Shown here: positions 25,205 to 33,490 of the stretch, in pieces
Layout of the letters: the number at the start of each line of letters is the position of its first letter
Position numbering within the stretch: position 1 is the stretch's first letter
Origin: a bacterium
GTDB taxonomy: Bacteria > UBA8248
Direction: 5' to 3'
DNA: 47,355 nt
NCBI GenBank assembly: GCA_030922375.1
Contig: JAVEPB010000026.1
Coordinates: forward strand, 1 to 47,355
The notes under the pieces: generated by a model
The model's input: only the letters and a program-made list of their open reading frames with translations
Database searches by the model: none
Told to the model about the DNA's origin: nothing
Made by a program: the position numbers and the translations under genes

Positions 25205-27190
25205 GTGGCCGGCCCGGACTTTCTTTCGATCTCGCCGAGGATCTCCGTCCTCCCGGTGATCCACGGCTCCGGGGATTTCGCCGTCGAGGTGCGGGACCGC
25301 CTCCTGCGCCTCGAGCCGGACTGCCTCGCCCTCCCGCTCCCCCCCTCGTTCCGGGAGGCGGTCGAGGAGGGTGTTCTCGATCTGCCCGCCATCTCAATCG
25401 CCGCCGCCGAGGAGCCCGAGACTTACGGCTCGGGCGGCGGGCCCGAAGCGTTCGGGGGGGACGACGCCGCCGAATACGAAGAGGGCGAGTCTCCCTGGGA
25501 GGCCGGGGAGCAAGGCGGCCCGGCCGACGAAGGCCCGGCCTTTAACTTCGTTCCCGTCGATCCCTGCCAACCCGTCATCGCCGCCCTCAGAACGGCGATG
25601 GAGGAGCGCATCCCCCGCGCCTTCGTGGACATCGAGGTCGAATCGTTCCGCCCCGAGTCCCAAATCCTCCCCGACCCCTACGCGCTGAAAAATGTCTCGC
25701 TCGAGGCCTTCGCCGCCGCCCTGCTCACCTCGGCCCCCCGGCCCGAGCCGGGCAGCCAGCGAGAGGCCCGCGTCCGGGGGATGGCGGCCCGCCTCCGGAG
25801 GCTAGAAGAGGAGGGCTACGTGAAAATCGCCTTCGTCTGCGCGGCGGTGGACTGGCCCTGGGTGCGCCAGAGCTATCTCGAGGACGAATCCCGGCCCGAA
25901 TTCGAGGCCGCTTCGGATGCCGGGGCCGATCTCGATGAAGGGATTTTCCCGCCCGCCCCCCGACGCTATCCCGTCGAGGCCTCGACGCTGACCTTCGTCC
26001 TGGGAGAGCTTCCCTTCATCACCGCCCTCTACGAGCGGCGGCGCGAGGAGCTTCGCGGCGACCGCAACCTCTCGATCGACGGGGTGAAGGAGCTCCTCCT
26101 CGAGGCCCGCGCCGAGTGGCTCCGCGAGTACGAGCCCGCCCTCAACTGGGTCACCCCCCAGCGGCTGCAGATATTTCTCCAGTACGTCCGCAACCTCACC
26201 CTCCATGCGCGCCGCCTCACCCCCGATCTGTTCACCCTCGTCCTCGCCGCCAAGCAGATCGCCGGCGACGCCTTCGCGCTCACCCTCGCCGAGACGGCCC
26301 GGAAATATCCCTATCAGGAGGAAGATGACGGCCCCGGTAAAGTGCGCGCCGGAATCGGCGAGGCCGAATTCCCCGACGGCGGCGTCGGTGAAATCAAGAA
26401 CCGCCTCGGCGGCTCAGAGGTCGTCTGGCGGCCCATCTCCCTCAAGCCGCGGGCCCCCCAGTACAGGAAACGCCAGTGGCGGCAGCGGTGGAACCCGTTC
26501 ACCCAGTGCTCCTGGCCGCCCGAGGACACCAAGATCGAGAGTTTTCACACCCATGTGCGCGATCAGGCCAAGGCCCTCCTCGGCCAGGACCTCGCCCGCA
26601 GCGAAAAATTCACCACCTCGATCATGGACGGCCTCGACATCAGGGAGACCCTGCGCAGCTGGCACACCGGCGATCTCTACGTCAAGGAAATCCCCCCCGC
26701 GCGGGGGAATCTGGAGGTCGTCGTCTTCCTGTTCGACACCCCGGCCGATCCGGACAGGTACGCCTGGCGGACGATGTGGTTCGCCGAGCACGACGAAGAG
26801 TCCACCCTCTGCATGTACGCCACCCCCTTCGAGGAGAACGTCATCGGCCCCGGAGTCGCGCAGTCCACCTACGGCGGGGCGTTTTTCATCTTCCCCCCGC
26901 GCTTCATCGACGATGTCTGGCGCGACCCGCGCTTCGGCTACGCGAGGACGCTCGAGGAGCGCCTCATCGCCGGCGCCTGTTTTCACTCGCGCGAGCGCGT
27001 CGTCGCCCTCGTCAGCCCCGGCCCCCCCTCGGCGAGCTGGCGGCGGATCGCCCGGCTCAACCGCAAGCACCTGGTCCACATCCCCCTCGGGCGCTTTTCG
27101 CGCGAGACCGTCGAGCGCATCCGGCGCTTTCATGTCCTGAACGGCCGGGAGGTCCGCTCCTACGCCTCGAGATTCATTCAGGACGTATGA
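25205..27190 (+). CDS. Large unknown protein paired with MoxR ATPase
   Basis: 661 residues from GTG 25205, three bases after the MoxR gene. The first 60 residues (VLPVIHGSGDFA, then LLRLEPDCLALPLP) recall the start of TraB/EreA-like and DUF5682 proteins that accompany MoxR ATPases, but I cannot confirm membership. Residues 72-110 form an acidic Gly/Glu linker. The middle is helical and Arg-rich. The last 250 residues contain Cys, His and aromatic segments such as FFIFPPRFIDDVW and ACFHSRERVVAL. No VWA or catalytic motif recognised. The tight spacing with its neighbours says it works with the ATPase and the Sec protein. High GC throughout. Confidence 0.72.
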   Translation: MAGPDFLSISPRISVLPVIHGSGDFAVEVRDRLLRLEPDCLALPLPPSFREAVEEGVLDLPAISIAAAEEPETYGSGGGPEAFGGDDAAEYEEGESPWEAGEQGGPADEGPAFNFVPVDPCQPVIAALRTAMEERIPRAFVDIEVESFRPESQILPDPYALKNVSLEAFAAALLTSAPRPEPGSQREARVRGMAARLRRLEEEGYVKIAFVCAAVDWPWVRQSYLEDESRPEFEAASDAGADLDEGIFPPAPRRYPVEASTLTFVLGELPFITALYERRREELRGDRNLSIDGVKELLLEARAEWLREYEPALNWVTPQRLQIFLQYVRNLTLHARRLTPDLFTLVLAAKQIAGDAFALTLAETARKYPYQEEDDGPGKVRAGIGEAEFPDGGVGEIKNRLGGSEVVWRPISLKPRAPQYRKRQWRQRWNPFTQCSWPPEDTKIESFHTHVRDQAKALLGQDLARSEKFTTSIMDGLDIRETLRSWHTGDLYVKEIPPARGNLEVVVFLFDTPADPDRYAWRTMWFAEHDEESTLCMYATPFEENVIGPGVAQSTYGGAFFIFPPRFIDDVWRDPRFGYARTLEERLIAGACFHSRERVVALVSPGPPSASWRRIARLNRKHLVHIPLGRFSRETVERIRRFHVLNGREVRSYASRFIQDV

Positions 27191-27203
27191 GGGGCCGCGT
27201 CCT

Positions 27204-27683
27204 GTGAAACCGATTGCGCTCGAAAACATCTCGGCCCTTAAAAACCGCTTCAACGCGGACCGGGGCCGCCCGCGCCTGATCGTCATCTTCTCGCCCACCT
27301 GAGGCCTCTGCCTCGAGGGCGTCCGTTGGGTGGACCGAAACATCTTGAAAAACGGCGCGATCTCTGAGTTCAGGTTTTATGCCGTCTGGGTCAAGCGGCT
27401 CAAAAGAGACGCCCCGGGCCGCATCGACCCCGCCATATTCGATCACCCGGCGGCGAGCGTATTCTGGGACGGGGATCAGATCGCCGGTAAATTCTTCGCC
27501 GCCGCCAAGGGGTTTCACTCCCCCGTCGCCTGGGATTCCTACTATCTCTACGGCCGCCAAGCCCGCTGGCGGGCGATGGCCGCGCCGATCACGGCCTCTG
27601 GCTTTCCGGTCATGAATTTCAGGAGGGATTTGAGGCGGTTCGTGCGGGGGATGGCGGAGAGTAAGCATTTGAATACAAGATAA
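27204..27683 (+). CDS. Thioredoxin-fold selenoprotein with U-G-L-C motif
   Basis: From GTG 27204 the frame runs 32 codons, meets TGA at 27300-27302 and continues in phase for 126 more codons to a stop at 27681. The sequence reads LIVIFSPT-U-GLC-LEG, a beta-strand ending in a redox U33-x-x-C36 where thioredoxin-like proteins have CxxC. The downstream part (FYAVWVKRLKRDA, WDGDQIAGKFF, AWDSYYLYG, RW) matches my recollection of a thioredoxin-like family with CxxC-LEG at this place. There is no signal peptide. It is 13 bp after the 661-aa protein and probably in its operon. Alternative: a pseudogene with a nonsense change, but position at the redox Cys makes that unlikely. Confidence 0.82.
27319..27337 (+). 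promoter_or_regulatory. Weak candidate SECIS of the UGLC gene
   Basis: GTCC (27321-27324) pairs with GGAC (27332-27335); with the inner G-T pair at 27325/27331 the stem is 5 bp and encloses TTGGG. The hairpin begins 18 bases after the UGA and its loop 23 bases after. Stem is short, so support is lower than for the other two. Confidence 0.4.
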
Positions 27684-27702
27684 AGTTTTGTTGTGTTATA
27701 AA

Positions 27703-28449
27703 ATGAAATACTCTTTTTCTTCTCAGTGCGAGTCAGCTTTAACAATAAGGGATGAAAAATTGCAGGGAACTCATTTATTAAAATCACATAGGAATAAAGC
27801 TTTCGAGATACTTAAGGATAACGGGGTTGACCCCAGAGAATTGCAATGGAAACTTGTCGATAGTCGTTATTTAGATGACAGGCAAGTTCCCTCGCTTGTT
27901 TATGAGCCTAGTGGCCTTTATTTTATTTTTGATCTCGATACGGGCGAAGACTATATTGTTAGGTATTTTCCGGACGGAAATAAAGCCAAGGAATATGAGT
28001 CCTCTTATACAGAAGAATGGGATGGAGTTTGGGAACATTTTATAGTATGGGCTGAAATTTTGACCGATGAAGTCGGTGTTCCTGACCTCTGGGAAACAGT
28101 TGCTCAAGAAAAGAAACTTGAAGAATCTGTCGCTTCTGATGATGATAATTCGTTGTTCAGTTCCGACGAACAAAAGCAAATATCTGAGCGAATTATAGAA
28201 ATTGAGCAGTATTTATTGAAAACGCATGAGCTTTCCGAGGAGAACCAAAAATTCGTTCGAGATCGCTTGGAGTATTTGGTGGAGTCCTCCGAGCGGTTGG
28301 GGAAAAAGGACTGGAAGTCGTTGGCATTTGGTGTTTTACTTTCTACTGCAATGGGGATTGGCCTAGACGGTGTCCAAATTGGGGAAGTAATGAGATTTGT
28401 CGGAGGGGTTCTGGGCCCGATTCTGGGTGGCACCCCTCTTTTGCCGTAA
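27703..28449 (+). CDS. AT-rich, foreign-looking protein with C-terminal hydrophobic module
   Basis: The ATG at 27703 gives 248 residues; TTG codons at 27688 and 27691 are less likely. Base composition is sharply lower in GC than all neighbours and codons end often in A or T (gat, tat, aaa, att), pointing to recent transfer. Residues 1-150 are acidic with no domain I recognise. Residues 165-230 form a helical stretch (SEENQKFVRDRLEYLVESSERLGKK...) leading to hydrophobic residues 211-248 that may cross the membrane. This kind of tail, a linker with LGKKDW before a hydrophobic end, is seen in small defence-associated or effector proteins, but this link is only a resemblance. No transposase nearby. 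Confidence 0.7.
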   Translation: MKYSFSSQCESALTIRDEKLQGTHLLKSHRNKAFEILKDNGVDPRELQWKLVDSRYLDDRQVPSLVYEPSGLYFIFDLDTGEDYIVRYFPDGNKAKEYESSYTEEWDGVWEHFIVWAEILTDEVGVPDLWETVAQEKKLEESVASDDDNSLFSSDEQKQISERIIEIEQYLLKTHELSEENQKFVRDRLEYLVESSERLGKKDWKSLAFGVLLSTAMGIGLDGVQIGEVMRFVGGVLGPILGGTPLLP

Positions 28450-28464
28450 AAAAGGAGTTTTCAC

Positions 28465-28803
28465 ATGACCATCGACGAGTTAACCGCGCGGTTCCCGGAG
28501 ATTCCGGCGGATTTGCATGGTGAAGCGGTGCTGGCGGAATTCGCGGAGGCGTTCGGGCCCCAGCTGGCGATAGCCGAAAAGCCCGTCGCCTGCAACGTCG
28601 AGCAGTCGGCGGGCAACGCGTTTTACATGAAGCTGATCAACTCGATCGGAATCTATGCGATCGGGCTCGCAAAGCGAGAGATGGTGATCGGGCAGCTTCA
28701 GGCGCTGGTCGAGGGCTTCAGGGCCGACCCCGGGGGCTATGCCGCCTCGCTGCTTCCCGAGGGCGTTTCTCCCGTGCAGGTGCGGGGTCCCGGCTGCGAA
28801 TAG
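28465..28803 (+). CDS. Small unknown protein
   Basis: 112 residues; ATG 28465 follows AAAGGAG. Composition returns to high GC. No signal peptide and no known family. It has a helical look with Cys at 43 and 111 (second in GPGCE, the very end). It lies 15 bp after the AT-rich gene and ends in a strong terminator, so the two might be co-transcribed, though their base compositions imply different histories. Confidence 0.6.
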   Translation: MTIDELTARFPEIPADLHGEAVLAEFAEAFGPQLAIAEKPVACNVEQSAGNAFYMKLINSIGIYAIGLAKREMVIGQLQALVEGFRADPGGYAASLLPEGVSPVQVRGPGCE

Positions 28804-28838
28804 CGAACGCCCGGCCGAGCGGAGCGTCCGCACCGGAT

Positions 28839-28875
28839 AAAAAAAGGGATGGCCTCGGGCTGTCCCTTTTTTTTT
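28839..28875. terminator. Bidirectional terminator
   Basis: A-run and AGGGATGGCC (28839-28854) pair with GGCTGTCCCTTTTTTTT (28858-28875) around a TCG loop, giving about 9 bp of stem plus A-T pairs, with T-run on the plus side and A-run on the other. It lies between convergent genes ending at 28803 and 28902. Confidence 0.85.
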
Positions 28876-28901
28876 GCGCGGACCCCCAGTCGGGGGCGGA
28901 C

Positions 28902-29405
28902 TCAGCCCCCGTAGAAAACGGTGTCGCCCAAATCCTTGAGCCATAGGGTGGCGTCGTCGGCCCGGCCCTCGGGCTCTTTTCTGACGCCGGCGCCGGTCAC
29001 CTCGCCGACGAAGATGGAGTGATCCCCGATCTCGACGGTCTCGGCCAGCTTGTACTCCACCCAGGCCGGGCAGGAAAGAAGAAGCGGCGCGCCCGCCGGG
29101 CCCTTCTCGAAGGCCTCGCCGCCGATGCTGTCGCCCTCGCGTTCGAGGGGCTTGAAGAAGGTGAAGGCCGCGCCCTGCTGGTCCTTACCGAGAATGTTGA
29201 GGGCGAAGACGCCGGCTTCCTTGATGGTGGTGTGCACGCCCGAGTCGGCCTTCACCCCGAGGGCGAGAAGGGGCGGAGCGAAGGAGGCCTGGGTCGCCCA
29301 GTTGACGGTGGCGGCGGCGACGGCGCCGTCCCCGCCCTCGGCGGTGAGGACGTAGAGGCCGTAGGGGATCATCCTGAGAGCGGTTTTCTTCGCGGCATCG
29401 TCCAC
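28902..29405 (-). CDS. Flavin reductase domain protein
   Basis: 167 residues from GTG preceded by GAGGAG. The first strand-helix MIPYGLYVLTAEGGDGAVAAATVNWATQASFAPPLLALGV is the FMN-binding signature of the flavin reductase-like family; the continuing VFALNILGKDQQ and the final IFVGEVTGAGV fit it too. It binds FMN and may supply reduced flavin to an unlinked monooxygenase or act as an oxidoreductase. Cytoplasmic. Single gene, divergent from the carbamate kinase gene. Confidence 0.85.
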   Translation of the reverse strand: MDDAAKKTALRMIPYGLYVLTAEGGDGAVAAATVNWATQASFAPPLLALGVKADSGVHTTIKEAGVFALNILGKDQQGAAFTFFKPLEREGDSIGGEAFEKGPAGAPLLLSCPAWVEYKLAETVEIGDHSIFVGEVTGAGVRKEPEGRADDATLWLKDLGDTVFYGG

Positions 29406-29546
29406 GATTGCGACTCCTCTTATTTAATGAAGTCCAGGAAAAATCGAAACCGGATTGGTTTTTTTGAGGCGGACCCACGATACCCGTTTTTCGGGCGCCG
29501 ATCCATTCATCGCGCGCGGGCGCTCCGCCCCGGGACGGAGTAACCC

Positions 29547-29567
29547 TGTCCGGGACGTACCCGGGCA
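29547..29567. promoter_or_regulatory. 8-bp inverted repeat in a divergent promoter region
   Basis: TGTCCGGG (29547-29554) pairs with CCCGGGCA (29560-29567), one wobble, around ACGTA. It lies between the flavin reductase and carbamate kinase starts and could be an operator; no regulator gene is adjacent. Confidence 0.35.
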
Positions 29568-29642
29568 CGGATTGCCCTGTCAGACAGGCGGTGCGAAAAT
29601 CCGGACACGTGACTCGCGGGGAAATTTGAAAGGGGACTTTTG

Positions 29643-30611
29643 ATGGTCAAAGCGCGCGAGATACCAAGGCGGCTCCTTGTCGCGGTCGGCGGCAACGCCA
29701 CTCACCCGCCCGAGATCAAGGGGACGGCCGAGGAGCAGGCGGCCATCGCCGCGGCGACGGGCAGGGCGCTGCTCCCGCTGATGGTGTGCGACACCGAACT
29801 CATCGTCACCCACGGGAACGGCCCTGTGGTCGGAAAGATTCTGATGCGCCAGGCCCTCTCGGGGGCGCGGGTGACGCCGATGACGCTCGATATATGCGTC
29901 GCCCACAGCCAGGGGGGAATCGCCTATCTGCTCATGCAGGCGTTCGAGAACGCGCTGCGCGAGGCGGGGAACGCGAGGCATGTGGTCTGCCTGCTCACCC
30001 AGGTCGAGGTGGACCCCGATGACCCGGCCTTCGGGAATCCCGAGAAATTCGTCGGCTACGCCTACAGCGAGGAGGAGGCGCGCGCCTTCGAGCGCGAGGT
30101 GGGCTGGACGATGCGGGAGGACCCGGGCCGGGGCTGGCGCCATGTGGTGCCCTCGCCCGAGCCGAGGCACATCGTCGATATTTCGCTGATCCGAGCGCTG
30201 GCCGAGCGCGGGGCGGTGGTCATCGCGGGCGGGGGCGGGGGGATCCCGGTTGTCCGCGAGGGGAGCGGGGTGCGCCGCGGGGTCGAGGCGGTGATCGACA
30301 AGGACCTGACCTCGGCGCTGATGTCGAACGTCCTGGGGATCGAGGACATGCTCATCCTGACGGCGGTGCCGAGGGTGGCGGTTCATTTCGGGACGCCGGA
30401 GCAGCGTGATCTGGACGTGGTTTCGCTCAAGGAGCTGAAAAAATACCGGGAGGCGGGGCATTTTCCGCCCGGGAGCATGGGCCCCAAGATCGAGGCGGCG
30501 ATTCGCTTCATCGAGGGCGGGGGCCGGCGGGTCTGCATCGCACATATCGAGGAAGCTCTTCCCGCGCTCAGGGGAGAGGCGGGGACGATGATTCATGCGG
30601 ACGATGGCTGA
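29643..30611 (+). CDS. arcC: Carbamate kinase family protein
   Basis: ATG 29643 after AAAGGGG; 322 residues. The amino-acid kinase fold opens with LLVAVGGNAT, has the carbamoyl-phosphate loop VTHGNGPVVGKILMRQ, and later VIAGGGGGIPVV and AVIDKDLTSALM, all diagnostic of carbamate kinase. Reaction: carbamoyl phosphate + ADP to ATP + carbamate. The N-terminal MVKAREIPR adds a few residues. No arcA/arcB are near; the next genes are DUF2877 and a ketopantoate reductase, so the source of carbamoyl phosphate is probably the oxamate/allantoin branch (E. coli YbcF/AllK is the counterpart). Its stop overlaps the next start by 17 bases. Confidence 0.88.
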   Translation: MVKAREIPRRLLVAVGGNATHPPEIKGTAEEQAAIAAATGRALLPLMVCDTELIVTHGNGPVVGKILMRQALSGARVTPMTLDICVAHSQGGIAYLLMQAFENALREAGNARHVVCLLTQVEVDPDDPAFGNPEKFVGYAYSEEEARAFEREVGWTMREDPGRGWRHVVPSPEPRHIVDISLIRALAERGAVVIAGGGGGIPVVREGSGVRRGVEAVIDKDLTSALMSNVLGIEDMLILTAVPRVAVHFGTPEQRDLDVVSLKELKKYREAGHFPPGSMGPKIEAAIRFIEGGGRRVCIAHIEEALPALRGEAGTMIHADDG

Positions 30612-31752
30612 GATAAAAAACAGGGGCCGGGACTCCGCACCGGCGGGGGATTGTTGTCCCGCACCGGTCGCACCGGTCGCACTGGCCGGGCCGGGCGCTC
30701 TTCCGGAGCCCGGCGCTTTTCAGGTGACCCTGATGGGCGAGGGCGCGAAAAGGGCGCTCGGGCTTGTTCCCAGTGCGACTGGGGCGTTTGGCATTGAGGG
30801 CCGTGTGCTCGCCGTGTTTCGCCGGAGCTTTTATCTGGAGATGGGCGGCGTCGCCGGTGAAGAGGGCGCTCTTGTCTGCTTGGGGCCGGCCGGGATCGGG
30901 CCGGGGCCGCTGAACGCGATCTGCGCGCTGCCGGAGGGAATGGACTGGCGGGCGTCGGGTCTCGCGGAGGGGGGCCGGGCGAGTTGTTGGAGAGGGCTCC
31001 TCCGCGCCGGGCGGTTTTCTTTTTCGTGCGCGGGGGCGGCGAGCTGGCGGCCGGCGCCACCTGACCCGGATTTCGAAAATGCCCCCGCGAGGCGGGTGGC
31101 GCTCGAGGCGATGGCCCGGGAGGCCGGGCGCCTTGCGCCCGAGGAAGGGCTGGGGCGGCTGATCCCGGCGCTGGCGCGTGGCGAGCCGGCGCGGTGCAAT
31201 CCGGACGCCCTGGATTGGCGCGGCGGGAAAGACCAGGTAATGCGGGCTGGATCGCGGGGGGCCGGGGCGCTGATGCAATGGATTCGCGAAACGGTAAGGG
31301 CCGGGTTGTCCCTGTCCGGGCCATCAGAGGCGGCGGCGGGGCTTATCGGCCTGGGGCCGGGACTCACGCCCTCGGGAGATGACTTCATCGGCGGGGCGAT
31401 GATCGCGCTCAGGGCGATGGGGCGCGGGCGGGCGGCGGATCGGGTGGCCGTCTGGGCGCTTCCCCTTGCCGAGAGCGGCACCGGCCGCATCAGCCGGGCG
31501 CATCTCGCGTGCGCCGCGCGGGGCGAGGGCGCGGGGGCGCTCCACCGGGTTATGGAGACGATCCCGGGGATGTCCCCCCACAGCGGGGGAGACATCGTGG
31601 GCCCACTCGCCGCCATCGACGCTGTCGGCCACACTTCGGGGTGGGACGCCCTGGCGGGAGTGGTAGGCGCGATAGCCGCCGTTTGCGGCGATTTCTCTCA
31701 AAACGGTGATCGGGAAAAGAACGACGTCAGGGAAAAGGAGCATGAGTGGTGA
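30595..31752 (+). CDS. DUF2877 protein (E. coli YlbF/AllH-like)
   Basis: 385 residues; ATG 30595, with a second ATG three codons on. The family's hallmark LIGLGPGLTPSGDDFIGG is at about residues 249-266. The N-terminal 40 residues are Pro/Ala-rich with a small DNA repeat (GCACCGGTC three times) and may be variable. In E. coli, the family member YlbF is encoded with FdrA and YlbE next to a carbamate kinase, in the oxamate carbamoyltransferase step of allantoin breakdown. That neighbourhood agrees with this one, but FdrA and YlbE are absent here. The stop overlaps the next gene by seven bases. Confidence 0.82.
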   Translation: MRTMAEIKNRGRDSAPAGDCCPAPVAPVALAGPGALPEPGAFQVTLMGEGAKRALGLVPSATGAFGIEGRVLAVFRRSFYLEMGGVAGEEGALVCLGPAGIGPGPLNAICALPEGMDWRASGLAEGGRASCWRGLLRAGRFSFSCAGAASWRPAPPDPDFENAPARRVALEAMAREAGRLAPEEGLGRLIPALARGEPARCNPDALDWRGGKDQVMRAGSRGAGALMQWIRETVRAGLSLSGPSEAAAGLIGLGPGLTPSGDDFIGGAMIALRAMGRGRAADRVAVWALPLAESGTGRISRAHLACAARGEGAGALHRVMETIPGMSPHSGGDIVGPLAAIDAVGHTSGWDALAGVVGAIAAVCGDFSQNGDREKNDVREKEHEW

Positions 31753-32636
31753 GCCGGATTGCCGTGGTGGGCGCGGGAGCGATCGGCTGTGTGTTCGGCG
31801 GCTATCTGGCCGCCCGGGGGCGGCACGAGATGACGTTCTGCGTGCGCGAGGGGTTTGATGAGATTACGGTGGAGGCTCCCTCGGGGACTCTCCAATCTCC
31901 GGCGCGGGCCGTGACTTCTCCCGTCGGGCTCGGGCCCACGGACTGGGTTATTCTCGCGGTCAAGGCGCATCAGGTCGAGGGGACCGCCGGCTGGCTCAGC
32001 GCCTTATGCGGGTCCGAGACACGTGTGGCCGTTCTTCAGAACGGAGTCGAGCACGTCGAGCGCACCGCTCCGTTCTCTGGCACCGCCAAGGTCTTCCCGG
32101 TGACGATCAACTGTCCCGCCGTGAAGCTCGGTCCCGGCCGGACGTCACAATTGGGACAGGCACGTCTCATCGCGGGGGAGGGGGAGGTGGGACGGGCCTT
32201 CGCCGAGCTGTTTTCGGGCACCGACGCTCGTATCCAGCTGTCTGCGGACATGAAGACGACTGTCTGGCGAAAACTTTGCAATAACATGTCGTGCAGCGTG
32301 ATCACCGTCCTGACGAACAAGCCCGTTGGCGTATTCCGCCAACCGGGGTTGCTGGACCTGTCCGCCGCCCTTTTGAAAGAGTGCATCGCCGTGGGACGGG
32401 CCGAGGGGGCCAGCCTGGGCGATGAGGTGATCGATGAGGTGGTGACCAAACACAAGACCGCTCCGCCGGACTTGATGCCTTCCATGTTGATGGACCGCCG
32501 CGCGGGCCGGACTCTTGAGACGGATGCCCAATACGGCGTAATCGTTCGCCTGGGCGAGCGCCACGGCATCGATACTCCGCTGTGCCGGGCCGCCGCCGCG
32601 CTTCTCGGCGCGCTGAACGGAGGCAGCGACATTTGA
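31746..32636 (+). CDS. panE: 2-dehydropantoate 2-reductase family (ApbA/PanE)
   Basis: 296 residues from GTG 31746 (or the next GTG). The NADPH-binding start RIAVVGAGAIGCVFGGYLAARG, the VLQNGVEH strand and the catalytic Lys region WRKLCNNMSC (Lys then Asn) match PanE. Reduces ketopantoate to pantoate in coenzyme A synthesis; many members act on other 2-keto acids. Being tied to carbamate kinase and DUF2877 suggests a role in ureide or keto-acid handling in place of pantothenate synthesis. Overlaps DUF2877; followed by a 139-bp gap. Confidence 0.82.
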   Translation: MVSRIAVVGAGAIGCVFGGYLAARGRHEMTFCVREGFDEITVEAPSGTLQSPARAVTSPVGLGPTDWVILAVKAHQVEGTAGWLSALCGSETRVAVLQNGVEHVERTAPFSGTAKVFPVTINCPAVKLGPGRTSQLGQARLIAGEGEVGRAFAELFSGTDARIQLSADMKTTVWRKLCNNMSCSVITVLTNKPVGVFRQPGLLDLSAALLKECIAVGRAEGASLGDEVIDEVVTKHKTAPPDLMPSMLMDRRAGRTLETDAQYGVIVRLGERHGIDTPLCRAAAALLGALNGGSDI

Positions 32637-32775
32637 CCGGCCGCGCCGCATGCCCGGATAATCGGATAGTTGCCGACAATGATTTATCATTTTTTAGCGG
32701 CTTGTCGGGGATTGACGGCATTCCCCTTTTGCCCTCTACCGCCTGCGGCGAATCCGCCGAGCGGGAGGTGATTCC

Positions 32776-33459
32776 TTGAATCAGGATGTGTCTTCGGCGA
32801 AACCTCCCGGCCAGGGCCAGGGAATGCTCGCGATTTTTTGCGACCTCGAGGAGAAATGGCACGAAGAGTTCCGTGCCTGGCTCGCCGAGGATATGTTCCC
32901 GGCCCGGCTCGCCGCCGGTTTTTGCGGTTGCGCCTCTTACAGCGCCGTCTCCGGCGTGGAGAAGGAAACCCAGGCAAACGTTCCCGAATTCCTGACGCTC
33001 TATGAGACACCCACCCTTGCGGGGCTCTACGGCGAAGCCTATCAGAGCCTTCGCCGGGACCGGGATATCCGCGACACCGTGATGCACGAGCAAATGATGG
33101 GCATGGAGCGCTACACGCTTTCAGCCACAGGGCCGGACACCCCGGGAGACGCCGGCGGATTCGCTCCGGTCGTATTCGTCGATCGGTTCGATTTGTGGCC
33201 CGAGTATGTCCAGGATTTCAACCACTGGTTCGTGACGGAATACCTCACCTGGTGCGCCAAGCTCCCCGGCCTGGTTCGTGTGCGGAGGTATCTGGCGATG
33301 GAGGGCGCGCCCCGGCACTTCATCCTGAATGAATTCGAGGACAGTGGTTTTTTCGATGATGCCGTGTGGCGGGCGCTTCGAAATGCAAAGGAGTGGGGTC
33401 CGGCCGGAATGACCTACGGCGCTCCGGGGCTGTACGAGCGCGCCGTGAAGGCGCCGTAG
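32776..33459 (+). CDS. Unknown protein with two ferredoxin-like (dimeric alpha/beta barrel) repeats
   Basis: TTG 32776 is preceded by GGGAGGTGA at ideal distance, which decides the start over ATG 32824; 227 residues. Two halves are alike: MLAIFCDLEEKWHEEFRAW then FLTLYETPTLAGL, and VVFVDRFDLWPEYVQDFNHW then FILNEFEDSGFFDDAVWRALR. Each has strand-helix-strand with an Asp/Glu-rich turn and W/F at the helix, as in dimeric alpha/beta barrel proteins, so one chain may form the barrel that others form as dimers. Function unknown; no catalytic residue can be named. Convergent with tctA. Confidence 0.68.
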   Translation: MNQDVSSAKPPGQGQGMLAIFCDLEEKWHEEFRAWLAEDMFPARLAAGFCGCASYSAVSGVEKETQANVPEFLTLYETPTLAGLYGEAYQSLRRDRDIRDTVMHEQMMGMERYTLSATGPDTPGDAGGFAPVVFVDRFDLWPEYVQDFNHWFVTEYLTWCAKLPGLVRVRRYLAMEGAPRHFILNEFEDSGFFDDAVWRALRNAKEWGPAGMTYGAPGLYERAVKAP

Positions 33460-33490
33460 CCCGGATCGGCTGGCAGAATCCAAGTAGATC

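Noticed and set aside
24236..25264. Large minus-strand frame opposite the MoxR gene
   Set aside because: The plus strand has a complete AAA ATPase with good spacing to its neighbours.
27300..27302. UGA read as Trp or Gly by a changed genetic code
   Set aside because: UGA ends many other genes in the window at normal lengths (for example moaB, tyrS-side genes and sdh neighbours), so recoding is local.
28902..29642. Promoter operator pair for flavin reductase and carbamate kinase as one regulon
   Set aside because: Only a short inverted repeat supports it, and no regulator gene is adjacent; kept only as a low-confidence site.
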